Shown: one piece after another, positions 1 through 7,869 of the stretch
How the letters are laid out: each line of letters opens with the position of its first letter
How positions within the stretch are numbered: the first letter of the stretch is position 1
Origin: Hyphomicrobiales bacterium
Lineage (GTDB): Bacteria > Pseudomonadota > Alphaproteobacteria > Rhizobiales > Rhizobiaceae
Length of the DNA stretch: 39,456 nt
Direction of reading: 5' to 3'
Assembly: GCA_900465665.1 (NCBI GenBank)
Contig: UBJO01000056.1
Coordinates: forward strand, 1 to 39,456
Translations under genes and position numbers: made by a program
The notes under the pieces: model-generated
Databases searched by the model: none
Told to the model about the DNA's origin: nothing
What the model saw: only the letters and a program-made list of their open reading frames with translations

Positions 1-88
1 GCAGGGCAGAGGGGGGTAATGCTGGCGCGGAGCTAGCTATTTCAGCAAAGCAATGAGGTCGATCAATCACCGACCACACACGCTCCAC

Positions 89-2005
89 TTACCCAGCAAA
101 CCCGACAGCCGCCGGCCGCCCAAGCGCCTTGAACACGGTGCCGACAATCCCGGCCCGATCGAGCCCGGCCTGCGCGTTCATCACCTCGGGCTTCGCCTGC
201 TCCACCCAGAGATCCGGCATGACAAGCGAGCGCACCTTCAGCCCGTTGTCGAGCAGACCCTCGGTCGCGAGGAACTGCAGCACATGGCTGCCGAAGCCGC
301 CAACGGCACCTTCTTCAACGGTGATCAGCATCTCGTGGTGACGCGCCAGTTGGCGGATCAGGTCGTGGTCGAGCGGCTTGGCGAAACGCGCGTCGGCGAC
401 CGTGGTCGAAAGCCCTGCGGCATCGAGGTCTTCTGCCGCCAGCATGCAGTCCGCCAGGCGCGTGCCGAAGGAGAGCAGCGCCACCTTGGTGCCTTCCTTG
501 ACGATGCGGCCCTTGCCGATCTGCAGGATTTCGCCACGCACCGGCATCTCGACGCCCACGCCTTCGCCGCGCGGATAGCGGAACGAGATCGGGCCGGCGT
601 CATAGGCGGCGGCCGTGCGCACCATGTGCTTCAGCTCCGCCTCGTCGGCGGCGGCCATGACGACGAAGCCCGGCAACGTCGCAAGGAAAGTCGTGTCGAA
701 GGAGCCCGCATGCGTCGGCCCGTCGGCGCCGACGAAGCCGGCGCGGTCGATCGGGAAGCGCACCGGCAGGCCCTGGATTGCCACATCGTGCACCACCTGG
801 TCGAAGGCGCGCTGCAGGAAGGTCGAGTAGAGTGCTGTAAACGGCTTGTAGCCCTCGGCGGCAAGTCCGGCGGCGAAGGTCACGGCATGCTGCTCGGCAA
901 TGCCGACATCGAAACAGCGCGACGGAAACACGCTTGCCAGCTTGTCCAGACCCGTACCATTAGGCATGGCGGCGGTGATGCCAACGATCTTGTCGTCGAG
1001 CTCGGCTTCCTGCACCAGCGCTTCGGCAAACACATTGGTGTAGCTCGGCGCATTCGGCTTCACCTTCGCCTGCGCGCCGGTGATGACATCGAACTTGTTG
1101 ACGCCGTGATACTTGTCGGCGGCAGCTTCCGCTGGCGCATAGCCCTTGCCCTTCTGCGTGACGACATGGATCAGCACCGGCCCATGCGCATTGTCGCGCA
1201 CATTGCGCAGCACGGGCAGCAGATGCTCGAAGGAGTGCCCGTCGATCGGCCCGATATGATAAAAGCCCATTTCCTCGAACATGGTGCCACCGGTCACGTA
1301 GCCGCGCGCATGCTCGACGGCGCGGGTAATGGCACGATCGACCGATTTGCCGAGGTAGCTTGTCAGCTTCTTGCCGACTTCGCGCATGCCCATATAGGTG
1401 CGGCCCGAGGCGAGGCGCGCCAGGTAGGCGCTCATGGCGCCGGTCGGCGGCGCGATCGACATGTCGTTGTCGTTCAAGATGACGATCAGCCGCGCATCGA
1501 GCGCGCCGGCATTGTTGAGCGCCTCATAGGCCATGCCGGCCGACATCGCGCCGTCGCCGATCACCGCGATGACGTTGCGCTTCGAGCCGGAGAGATCTGC
1601 CGCGACAGCCATGCCGAGGCCGGCCGAGATCGAGGTCGAGGAGTGTGCTGCGCCAAAGGGGTCGTATTCGCTTTCGGCGCGGCGGGTAAAGCCCGAGAGC
1701 CCGCCTTCCTGGCGCAGCGTGCGGATGCGGTCGCGCCGGCCGGTCAGGATCTTGTGCGGATAACACTGGTGCCCGACATCGAAGATCAGCTTGTCGTCGG
1801 GCGTGTTGAAGACATTGTGGATGGCGATCGTCAGTTCGACGACGCCAAGGCCTGCGCCCAGATGTCCGCCCGTCTTCGACACCGCGTCGATCATCTCGTC
1901 GCGCACCTCGCGCGCAAGCTGCGGCAGGTCGCGATCCTCCAGCTTTCGGAGGTCGGCCGGATAAATGACCTTGTCCAGCAGCGGCGTCTTCGGCGGTTGT
2001 GTCAC
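89..2005 (-). CDS. dxs: 1-deoxy-D-xylulose-5-phosphate synthase
   Basis: Thiamine-diphosphate enzyme that condenses pyruvate with glyceraldehyde 3-phosphate to form DXP, the first step of the MEP isoprenoid pathway, in the cytoplasm. The 638-residue product has the family signatures: GGHLG (His48), VGHQ (His79), the GDGAMSAG cofactor loop near residue 150 and the AEQHAVT segment in the pyrimidine-binding domain. The reading frame stays open to a GTG at 2065, but the MTQPPKTPLLDKV start at the GTG at 2005 gives the length I recall for Rhizobium Dxs. The extra 20 upstream residues are a low-complexity KRRQEQERQER stretch. No strong Shine-Dalgarno decides between the GTG codons at 2065, 2014 and 2005. 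xseB, the expected neighbour, lies 3.5 kb away behind accessory genes. The identity is secure; the start is less so. Confidence 0.97.
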   Translation of the reverse strand: MTQPPKTPLLDKVIYPADLRKLEDRDLPQLAREVRDEMIDAVSKTGGHLGAGLGVVELTIAIHNVFNTPDDKLIFDVGHQCYPHKILTGRRDRIRTLRQEGGLSGFTRRAESEYDPFGAAHSSTSISAGLGMAVAADLSGSKRNVIAVIGDGAMSAGMAYEALNNAGALDARLIVILNDNDMSIAPPTGAMSAYLARLASGRTYMGMREVGKKLTSYLGKSVDRAITRAVEHARGYVTGGTMFEEMGFYHIGPIDGHSFEHLLPVLRNVRDNAHGPVLIHVVTQKGKGYAPAEAAADKYHGVNKFDVITGAQAKVKPNAPSYTNVFAEALVQEAELDDKIVGITAAMPNGTGLDKLASVFPSRCFDVGIAEQHAVTFAAGLAAEGYKPFTALYSTFLQRAFDQVVHDVAIQGLPVRFPIDRAGFVGADGPTHAGSFDTTFLATLPGFVVMAAADEAELKHMVRTAAAYDAGPISFRYPRGEGVGVEMPVRGEILQIGKGRIVKEGTKVALLSFGTRLADCMLAAEDLDAAGLSTTVADARFAKPLDHDLIRQLARHHEMLITVEEGAVGGFGSHVLQFLATEGLLDNGLKVRSLVMPDLWVEQAKPEVMNAQAGLDRAGIVGTVFKALGRPAAVGFAG

Positions 2006-2140
2006 GGGAGGCACTCTTTCTTGTCGTTCTTGTTCTTGTCGTCTTTTCCAGGCGTTTTGGGGCACATAGCCTTTAGGCCATAAGTTGCGGTGAAAGAAGT
2101 CGATTTCAAGAACCGCAAGGATCCTTTCTAGAGGAGAACG

Positions 2141-3061
2141 CTACTCCGGCAAAGGGACGAATTCCTCTTCATCCCCCGGAACGATGTCGAAACGGCCGGT
2201 GCGCCACTCCTCCTTGGCCTTTTCGATGCGCTCTTTCGACGAGGAAACGAAGTTCCACCAGATGTAGCGCTTCGAGTTCAGCGCCGCTCCGCCAAACAGC
2301 ATGAGATGACAGCCCTGGGCACCGCCTTCTAGCGTGATGGCGTCACCCGGACGGAATACCAGCAGCTGATCGGCCGCGAATCGGTCGCCCGCGATCACCA
2401 CTTCGCCAGACAGCACATAGATCGCCCGCTCCTCATGCGCGGCGCCGAACGGGAACTTCGCGCCGGCATCGAGATTGATATCGGCATAGAGCGTGTCGGA
2501 AAACACGCTCACCGGCGAGGTCATGCCCTCGAACGCACCGATGACGACCCGCCCGCGCACCCCACGTTCGTCGATGAGCGGCATCTCGCTCTTTTCCGTA
2601 TGCGCGAAGGAGGGATCGATCTCCTCCTTGTCATCGGGCAGCGCCAGCCACGTCTGCAGACCGGACATCAAAAGCGGATGGCCACGCAGATTATCCGGCG
2701 TACGCTCCGAATGCACGATGCCGCGCCCAGCCGTCATCAGGTTGATATCGCCGGGCCGGATCACCTTCTCGGTCCCGAGGCTATCGAGATGCCTGATCTC
2801 GCCATCGAAGAGATAGGTGACCGTCGACAACCCGATATGCGGATGTGGCTTCACATCCAGCGCCTCGTCCGGCTTCAAGATCGCCGGCCCCATCCGATCG
2901 AAAAAGATAAACGGCCCCACCAGCCGCCGCTGCCGGGTCGGCAGCGCTCGCCTGACCTGAAACCCGCCGATATCGCTGGTGCGCGGGATGATCAGGTTCT
3001 CGATGGCGTCGCAGGCAAAGGCATCGCCGGGGAGAGGGTCTTTGCCGGGGAAGAAGGACAT
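2141..3061 (-). CDS. Pirin family protein
   Basis: Bicupin iron protein of the pirin family, 306 residues, the usual length. The N-terminal cupin carries the expected metal ligands: His73 and His75 in KPHPHIG, then His117 and Glu119 in IVHSER. A pirin C-terminal domain follows from about residue 185. The ATG start is preceded by GGAG at good spacing. Family members include quercetin dioxygenases (E. coli YhhW) and regulators, so the substrate cannot be named from sequence. It stands alone on the minus strand between dxs and a divergent DNA-binding protein gene and is the first gene of the block separating dxs from xseB. The family assignment is firm and the function is open. Confidence 0.9.
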   Translation of the reverse strand: MSFFPGKDPLPGDAFACDAIENLIIPRTSDIGGFQVRRALPTRQRRLVGPFIFFDRMGPAILKPDEALDVKPHPHIGLSTVTYLFDGEIRHLDSLGTEKVIRPGDINLMTAGRGIVHSERTPDNLRGHPLLMSGLQTWLALPDDKEEIDPSFAHTEKSEMPLIDERGVRGRVVIGAFEGMTSPVSVFSDTLYADINLDAGAKFPFGAAHEERAIYVLSGEVVIAGDRFAADQLLVFRPGDAITLEGGAQGCHLMLFGGAALNSKRYIWWNFVSSSKERIEKAKEEWRTGRFDIVPGDEEEFVPLPE

Positions 3062-3189
3062 TGGTGTCTCCGTTGGCGAAAGTGGGGAGTTTATCGGCTA
3101 TCGTGCCCGATGACCAGAAGGCAGGCTCGGGGCGATTGACGGGCGACAGTGATCACCGACAGTATGGACCACGCAAGAGGCGAGACGAT

Positions 3190-3540
3190 ATGAGCAAGAC
3201 CATCGACATGCATGTTGGCGGTTCCTTCGAAGATGCCGACAAGCGCTTCATCGGCGCATGGCAGCGCGCCGAGGCGGGCCAGCCCGTTTCCGAGGAATAC
3301 CTAACCTTCGTCGATTGGGAAGTCTTCGCGCGCACGATGACGGCCAAGCAGCTCGAACTGCTCCGTTACCTACGCAGCAATCCACGGACAAGCATTTCAG
3401 GGCTGGCTAAGAGCCTGAAACGCGACTATCGCCGTGTTCATGATGACGTCGATATCTTCTCCCGCGCCGGGCTGATCGAACGCGATGCCGATGGCTTGCA
3501 TGCCGACTACACGGAGATCAGCACGGTGATCGCGCTATAG
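3190..3540 (+). CDS. HVO_A0114-type winged-helix DNA-binding protein (orphan antitoxin-like)
   Basis: A 116-residue protein with a winged helix-turn-helix at about residues 48-110 (LELLRYLRSNPRTSISGLAK, then a recognition-helix-like segment around KRDYRRVHDDV), ending ADYTEISTVIAL. This layout matches the HVO_A0114 family of putative DNA-binding proteins, which commonly sit just downstream of TumE (DUF6516) toxins. No intact partner toxin is present here. The ATG at 3190 follows AGAGGCGAG. The frame is open back to 3061, but that stretch does not look like part of the wHTH protein. It is divergent from the pirin gene and convergent with hepT. Recognition comes from memory of family sequences; a MarR/ArsR-like label is the fallback. 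Confidence 0.75.
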   Translation: MSKTIDMHVGGSFEDADKRFIGAWQRAEAGQPVSEEYLTFVDWEVFARTMTAKQLELLRYLRSNPRTSISGLAKSLKRDYRRVHDDVDIFSRAGLIERDADGLHADYTEISTVIAL

Positions 3541-3622
3541 AGGTTGGGAAGCGTTCCATTTCGGTCGGGCTGTATTGCGAGGAGTGTTTCGAGCCCGGCG
3601 AGCAATCGCGAAAGTGGTGAGC

Positions 3623-3979
3623 TTACTTGTCGGCCGCTTCGTGAGCTTCGATCGCCAACTCTATATCTCTGAGAAGTGGTTGAATATTCTTTTTAATCAG
3701 CTCCCAGATACGCGGCAGCATGACGTCTTCATAGTCGTGGCGAAGGATATTGCCGATGCCGCGTATCGCTTGCCAGTCGTGGCCGGGCAGCAGCTCTTCG
3801 GCGAAGCTGCCGAGTTTGACCGCAGCCTCCGAAATGCGCGAGATACAGCGCTCGCTCGCATCAGCAGCCATCTCGTTTGCAACGAACTCAGCGTAGGTCA
3901 TGCCCTCGGTATAGGCCAGTATCTTTCGACTGTTATCGGTGATGTCGGCCAGGCGGAGCCATGGTTTGCTAGAAGGCAA
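3623..3979 (-). CDS. hepT: HEPN-family toxin HepT (DUF86)
   Basis: A 118-residue DUF86/HEPN protein starting at a TTG that overlaps the mntA stop by 11 bases, which suggests translational coupling. The start gives MPSSKPWLRLADITDN, typical of this HepT subgroup; the longer reading frame to 4240 is only an overlap with mntA. HepT proteins are ribonuclease toxins neutralised by MNT partners that attach AMP to a tyrosine near the active site. Here the C-terminal motif reads RGIGNILRHDY (residues 73-83): His81 and Tyr83 of the H-x-Y element are present, but the arginine expected 5-7 residues before the histidine is glycine, and the nearest upstream arginine (Arg73) is one step too far. Activity is therefore uncertain. 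Confidence 0.85.
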   Translation of the reverse strand: MPSSKPWLRLADITDNSRKILAYTEGMTYAEFVANEMAADASERCISRISEAAVKLGSFAEELLPGHDWQAIRGIGNILRHDYEDVMLPRIWELIKKNIQPLLRDIELAIEAHEAADK

Positions 3980-4277
3980 CTTGGCGGTCTCTTTCGATCT
4001 CTTTGGCGAGGCGAGGCTTCTCGATCGGTTCCGAGATGACGTCGACAGGCCGGCCGGTGATATCTTCAAGTCTTTCTTTGAGACGATACAGCGTCCCGAA
4101 ATATCCAAAGCCGGAATGCAGGACCTCGTCCGTAAGCTCAACAATGACATCGATATCCGACTCCGCAGTCGCTTCGCCGCGAGCGACTGACCCGAACAGC
4201 GAAAGCCCAAGAACGCCCTCAGCCCTGAGCGCGTCCTCATGCTTACGAATGATCGCTATGACCTGATCCTTGTCCAT
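3969..4277 (-). CDS. mntA: MNT nucleotidyltransferase antitoxin
   Basis: A 102-residue minimal nucleotidyltransferase. The polymerase-beta signature GSX10DXD is intact (Gly29-Ser30, Asp41, Asp43 in GSVARGEATAESDIDV). In characterised HepT/MntA pairs the MNT protein inactivates the HEPN toxin by AMPylating a tyrosine. ATG 4277 (MDKDQVIAII) fits the family better than the TTG at 4346, which abuts the stop of the upstream dehydrogenase gene. Its stop overlaps the hepT start by 11 bases, the standard antitoxin-first operon order. No strong Shine-Dalgarno is visible, so expression may depend partly on read-through from the dehydrogenase gene 69 bases upstream. Confidence 0.88.
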   Translation of the reverse strand: MDKDQVIAIIRKHEDALRAEGVLGLSLFGSVARGEATAESDIDVIVELTDEVLHSGFGYFGTLYRLKERLEDITGRPVDVISEPIEKPRLAKEIERDRQVAF

Positions 4278-4346
4278 ATCGCCAATATAATCGACCTCTG
4301 CGACTTGGTCGAGACGCCGCCACAATCGGCCAAGCCGCTCCGCCAA

Positions 4347-5114
4347 TCACATCGCCGTAAACCCGTTGTCGACGAACAGATGCGCTCCGTTGACGAAGCT
4401 CGACTCATCGCTGGCCAAATAAAGCGCCGCCCGCGCCACATCCTCCGGCTCGCCGATGCGTCCCTGCTGCGCCGCAATCGCAGCGTCGGAGACGTCGACG
4501 CCGAGCTTTTGCAGGTCGGCCACCTCGCGCAGGCCGTGCGGCGTGCGGATGAAGCCGGGGCAGACTGCGTTGCAGCGGATGTTGCGGTCGCGGAACTCGA
4601 CGGCGATGGCGCGCGCGAACATGTGCACGGCGCCCTTGGTCGTGTCGTAGAGCACCTCCATAGGCGTCGCCGCCACCGCCGAGATCGACGAGGTGCAGAC
4701 GATCGACCCGCCGCCGGCCGCAATCATCTTCGGCAGCACCGCCTTGGTCATCAGGAACATTGATCGCACGTTGACGGCATGCAGCCAGTCCCATTCCTCA
4801 AGCGTGGTTTCCAGGAACGGCTTGATGACGATCGTGCCGGCATGGTTGAAGAGCACGGTCACCGCGCCGTAGCGAGCCTCGATGTCGGAGACCGCCGCGT
4901 TCACCGCCGTTTCGTCGGACACATCGGCCGTCCAGAAATCGGCCTCGCCACCTGCGGCGCGGATATCACGCACCGTCTCAGCCGCCGCCTCGCCATTGCG
5001 ATCGATGATCGCGACCTTCGCGCCCTCGGCCGCAAACAGTCTCGACGCCGCCCCGCCCATGCCGGTCGCCCCGCCCGAGACAATCGCGATCTTGCCCTTC
5101 AATCTATCTGTCAT
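4347..5114 (-). CDS. Short-chain dehydrogenase/reductase (SDR)
   Basis: A 255-residue classical SDR oxidoreductase. It has a Rossmann nucleotide-binding loop SGGATGMGGA (residues 13-22), the NHAG structural motif at 90-93, catalytic serine around 142-145 and the YDTTK pair Tyr156/Lys160. Asp38 after the second strand favours NAD(H) over NADP(H). The length is normal and the frame is intact. The substrate cannot be inferred because neighbours on either side are a toxin-antitoxin pair and a palindromic repeat. It belongs to the accessory block between dxs and xseB. Family confidence is high; function is unknown. Confidence 0.9.
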   Translation of the reverse strand: MTDRLKGKIAIVSGGATGMGGAASRLFAAEGAKVAIIDRNGEAAAETVRDIRAAGGEADFWTADVSDETAVNAAVSDIEARYGAVTVLFNHAGTIVIKPFLETTLEEWDWLHAVNVRSMFLMTKAVLPKMIAAGGGSIVCTSSISAVAATPMEVLYDTTKGAVHMFARAIAVEFRDRNIRCNAVCPGFIRTPHGLREVADLQKLGVDVSDAAIAAQQGRIGEPEDVARAALYLASDESSFVNGAHLFVDNGFTAM

Positions 5115-5465
5115 GCTCGCCGTCCCCTTTGGTGTTTCGGGGATGATAGACCGCGATCTGGGCGCTGGCCAAGAGGGTTTGCTGGGGATGTTCGTGGAGA
5201 GAGAGATGACCGCTATTAAAGGCGCCTGAGCCCATTCACTCGGGCACAGCCTTTACCTCCCTCATTCCTGTGCTTGTCACAGGAATCCAGCCGACGCGCG
5301 TCTGCGCGGCGAAAAGAGTCTATTGTGATCAAGGGCTTGATCGCGCTGGATCCCTGTGACGAGCACAGGGATGAGGGCGGAGAGTTGGATGCGCGTCGAG
5401 ATTATCTTGAAGGCACCGCCGCCCTGCGCGCGCCGCTCTGACGCGTCGTCCAGCTGCTCTATACC
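5115..5465. other. Intergenic region between SDR gene and xseB
   Basis: About 350 bases without a convincing gene. Open frames here overlap the dehydrogenase gene or are short with no family features. The main content is the palindromic repeat annotated separately at 5259-5377. The rest presumably holds the SDR promoter and the xseB 3' end; no clear terminator was seen. Confidence 0.6.
5259..5377. repeat. Palindromic intergenic element (RIME-like)
   Basis: Two 33-base arms, 5259-5291 and 5345-5377, are inverted copies with 30 of 33 positions matching. Each arm contains its own smaller palindrome (CCTGTG...CACAGG). The 53-base centre holds further GC-rich sequence. Arms containing ATTCCTGTG and CACAGGAATCCAGC are characteristic of short mosaic repeats spread through Rhizobium and Sinorhizobium intergenic regions (RIME-type). 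Transcribed, it would fold into a long hairpin. The RIME name is from memory; the inverted repeat itself is directly visible. Confidence 0.8.
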
Positions 5466-5717
5466 TCAAGCCCCGTCCAGCGGCTCCACGCCCTGCGGCT
5501 TGCCCGCGCGGTCAAGCCTGATCTTCTCAATCCGGTTTTCAGCCGCCGAAAGCAGCGTCTCGCAATGCTTCTTCAGCGCTTCGCCGCGCTCGTAGATCTC
5601 GATGGACTCGTCCAGCGCCACGTCGCCGCGTTCCAGCCGGGCGACGATGCTTTCGAGTTCGGCGACAGCCTTTTCGAAAGAGAGGCCGGAAACCTCCGGC
5701 TTGGCGTTGTCGGTCAT
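5466..5717 (-). CDS. xseB: Exodeoxyribonuclease VII small subunit
   Basis: An 83-residue XseB, the small subunit that binds XseA to form exonuclease VII, which degrades single-stranded DNA. The family core LSFEKAVAELESIVARLERG followed by the ALDESIEIYERGEALKKHC helix is plain. The ATG at 5717 follows GAAGGG at ideal spacing; the TTG at 5723 is less likely. It starts 2 bases after the stop of the deacetylase-like gene, so the two are almost certainly one operon with coupled translation. In many bacteria xseB lies beside isoprenoid genes including dxs; here they are separated. Confidence 0.95.
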   Translation of the reverse strand: MTDNAKPEVSGLSFEKAVAELESIVARLERGDVALDESIEIYERGEALKKHCETLLSAAENRIEKIRLDRAGKPQGVEPLDGA

Positions 5718-5719
5718 GC

Positions 5720-6655
5720 TCAACCCTTCATCATTCTCAAAACATGCAGCCCGGCCGATTCGGCCAAGCCCTCAAGATCATAGCCGCCTTCCAGAAGGCT
5801 GACGACCCGGTTGCCGGCACTTTTGTCGGCCACTTCGAGCAGCCGGCCGGTCGCCCAGTCGAAGTCCTCGCCAACGAGGTTGATCTGCGCCAGCGGGTCG
5901 CGGTGGTGCGCGTCGAAGCCGGCCGAGATGATGATCAGGTCGGGGCGGAAGTCGTTCAGCGCCGGCAGCACGCGGGATTTGAACGCCTCGCGGAAATGCT
6001 CGCTGCCGACATTGGGCGAAAGCGGTGCGTTGACGATCGTATCGTGCGCGCCGGTTTCGTTCTTGGCGCCGCTGCCGGGATAGAGCGGCATCTGGTGCGT
6101 CGAGCAGAACAGCACGGATGGGTCGTCCCAGAAGATGTCCTGCGTGCCGTTGCCGTGGTGCACGTCCCAATCGACGATCGCCACGCGCTCGGCGCCGTGC
6201 CTGCGCTGAGCGTGGCGGGCGGCGATGGCGGCGTTGTTGAAGAAGCAGAAGCCCATCGCCTTGGATTTCTCGGCGTGGTGGCCTGGTGGTCGCGAGGCGA
6301 CGAAGACATTGTCCGCCTTGCCTGTGAAGACGTCATCCACGGCCGCCATCGCGCCACCGATCCCGGTCAGCGCTGCCTGCAGGCTTTTTGGGCTGGCATA
6401 GGTGTCGGCCTCGAGCTGGTTGATCTCGCCGTCTTCCTCCGGCACCTGCCGCATCACGGCGAAAAGATGCTCTTCGGGATGCGCCAGAAGCACGGCGTCC
6501 TCGGATGCCTGCGGCGCCTGCTGGCGGTCCAGCCGGTCGAAATGCGGATGCCCCAGCGCCACGTTCAGCGCCCGCAACCGGTCGGATCGCTCGGGGTGGC
6601 CCTCGGGCGTGATGTGTTCCAGAAAGATCGGATGTTCGTAAAGGCGGGTGCTCAT
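5720..6655 (-). CDS. Histone-deacetylase-family amidohydrolase
   Basis: A 311-residue member of the arginase/deacetylase fold family. The catalytic and zinc-binding residues are all visible: paired His126-His127 in RPPGHHAE, the zinc ligands Asp164 and His166 in DWDVHHGNG, Asp248 in SAGFDAHH, and a tyrosine in LEGGYDLEG near residue 293. Bacterial relatives deacetylate acetyl-lysine, acetylpolyamines or other amides (AcuC- and HDAH-like), so the substrate is undetermined. The ATG start follows a weak GAG. It is the first gene of a two-gene operon with xseB and is divergent from the thioesterase gene. Confidence 0.92.
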   Translation of the reverse strand: MSTRLYEHPIFLEHITPEGHPERSDRLRALNVALGHPHFDRLDRQQAPQASEDAVLLAHPEEHLFAVMRQVPEEDGEINQLEADTYASPKSLQAALTGIGGAMAAVDDVFTGKADNVFVASRPPGHHAEKSKAMGFCFFNNAAIAARHAQRRHGAERVAIVDWDVHHGNGTQDIFWDDPSVLFCSTHQMPLYPGSGAKNETGAHDTIVNAPLSPNVGSEHFREAFKSRVLPALNDFRPDLIIISAGFDAHHRDPLAQINLVGEDFDWATGRLLEVADKSAGNRVVSLLEGGYDLEGLAESAGLHVLRMMKG

Positions 6656-6792
6656 GCAATCACTCTATCTGCCTGCCTCGTCATGTTCCACAGCAGATGG
6701 GGTAGGGGCTCGCGATTTCAACAATCCTGCGCTGTCATACGCCTTTCGCCTTCGTTTACATAATATTAGCAGGCGGTTATTCTTGGGGGGCT

Positions 6793-6845
6793 AAAGCAAT
6801 TCCAGCAAAAGTGTAGCACGGTTTTGCGTTCGGAATTGCGCAATA
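6793..6845. repeat. Short palindromic rhizobial repeat
   Basis: GCAATTCC at 6796-6803 is inverted at 6832-6839, and inside it GCAAAA (6805-6810) is inverted at 6822-6827, leaving a loop of about 11 bases. This nested palindrome, with AAAG before it, resembles a very common rhizobial intergenic repeat whose arms read GCAATTCC and GGAATTGC. It lies 26 bases upstream of the thioesterase start, so it probably sits in the promoter or 5' leader of that gene. The palindrome is seen directly; the family link is from memory. Confidence 0.75.
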
Positions 6846-6871
6846 GCAAAGGCTGAGACTGGGGGAAATCG

Positions 6872-7273
6872 ATGAACGCTGCGATGCGCTCCAACATTGT
6901 GCAGATCCACGTGCCGTTTCGCGATGTGGACATGAACGGCCAGATGTTCCTCGGCTCCTACATCTCCTATGCAGAATCCGCTCTGGCGAAATTCTGGTCC
7001 GAGCGCCCTGATTTGGCAGACGAGCCGCTCTATGTGGCGAGCAAGATCACCTGCATCCTGCACCGGCCTCTGCGCTATGACGAAATGGTGCTGTTTACCA
7101 CCGCCGTCGACAAGATCGGCGTGCGCTCCGTCGGCTTCATCATCGCGGTGGATAGTGGCGATGAGCGCGCCGCCGAGGTCGAGATCGTCTGGCAGGCGCA
7201 GACCCGCGAGGACAAGGCACCGGTCCCGCTGCCAGAGGTGACGCGGGACTGGCTCTACGGTTTCATGAACTAG
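6872..7273 (+). CDS. Acyl-CoA thioesterase, hot-dog fold (YbgC/FadM-like)
   Basis: A 133-residue 4HBT-family thioesterase. The segment VPFRDVDMNGQMFLGSYISY (about 14-33) corresponds to the catalytic loop and central helix of YbgC/FadM-type enzymes, with an aspartate in the usual position. A beta-rich second half (LFTTAVDKIGVRSVGFIIAV) completes one hot-dog domain. Such enzymes hydrolyse acyl-CoA thioesters in the cytoplasm; the chain length preferred is not evident. The ATG follows GGGGGAAAT. It is divergent from the deacetylase-like gene, with a palindromic repeat in its upstream region, and convergent with bioY with only 8 bases between the stops. Confidence 0.85.
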   Translation: MNAAMRSNIVQIHVPFRDVDMNGQMFLGSYISYAESALAKFWSERPDLADEPLYVASKITCILHRPLRYDEMVLFTTAVDKIGVRSVGFIIAVDSGDERAAEVEIVWQAQTREDKAPVPLPEVTRDWLYGFMN

Positions 7274-7281
7274 GTTCTGGC

Positions 7282-7845
7282 TTAGCCTTTAACCGGCAGC
7301 AGCGGATAGCCGGCCATGACCGCGCGGCCGACCAGCGCCGCCACGAAGGCCTTGATCACGTCGCCGGGAATGAAGGCCATCGAGCCGGTAAACGCCGCCT
7401 TCAGGCCGATCTGCGCGGCAAAGGCAAGATAGACGATGCCGAAGGCATAGAGCACGACGATCCCGCCCATCATGGCCGCAAAGAAGAAGCCGGTCAGCTG
7501 CATGCCGGCCGCCTGGCCGTGCTTCACCAGCCGCTCGCTGATATAGCCCGTCGTGAATGCGGCGAAGACCCAGCCGATCAGGAAGCCGGTGGTGGGTGCC
7601 GCGAAAGCCGCCAGCCCGCCGCGTCCGCCGGAGAGAACAGGCAGGCCGATCGCAACAAGCACCAGCACGATCAGCACCGCCACCGTGCCGCGCCGGGCGC
7701 CGAGCACCACGCCGGCCATCATCACGCCGAGCGACTGCGCCGTGATCGGCACCGGAATGAAGCCGAGCGTGATCGGCGGCAGGATGCCGAGCGCGACGAT
7801 GATGGCGGCAAACAGGGCGGACAGAACGAGGTCTCGGGTGCTCAT
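7282..7845 (-). CDS. bioY: Biotin transporter substrate-binding component BioY
   Basis: A 187-residue membrane S-component of the ECF-type biotin importer. About six hydrophobic helices are visible, with the family segment GFIPVPITAQSLGVMMAGVV and the glycine-rich GGRGGLAAFAAPTTGFLIGW, both typical of BioY. The ATG at 7845 follows GGAG at good spacing; the TTG at 7863 is an unlikely start. It is the last gene of bioM-bioN-bioY, beginning 24 bases after the bioN stop. BioY binds biotin in the inner membrane, and BioM/BioN energise high-affinity uptake. Confidence 0.96.
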   Translation of the reverse strand: MSTRDLVLSALFAAIIVALGILPPITLGFIPVPITAQSLGVMMAGVVLGARRGTVAVLIVLVLVAIGLPVLSGGRGGLAAFAAPTTGFLIGWVFAAFTTGYISERLVKHGQAAGMQLTGFFFAAMMGGIVVLYAFGIVYLAFAAQIGLKAAFTGSMAFIPGDVIKAFVAALVGRAVMAGYPLLPVKG

Positions 7846-7869
7846 GATGGCTCCGTGGTTCAATAGGTG

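Noticed and set aside
1981..2065. Extended Dxs N terminus and a short direct repeat (TTCTTGTCGT twice).
   Set aside because: The repeat encodes only a low-complexity KRRQEQERQER-like tail outside the family alignment; treated as leader sequence.
53..2083. A 676-codon plus-strand open frame across dxs.
   Set aside because: It is the antisense shadow of the unmistakable dxs gene; its translation is low-complexity, rich in Arg, His and Asp, with no domain.
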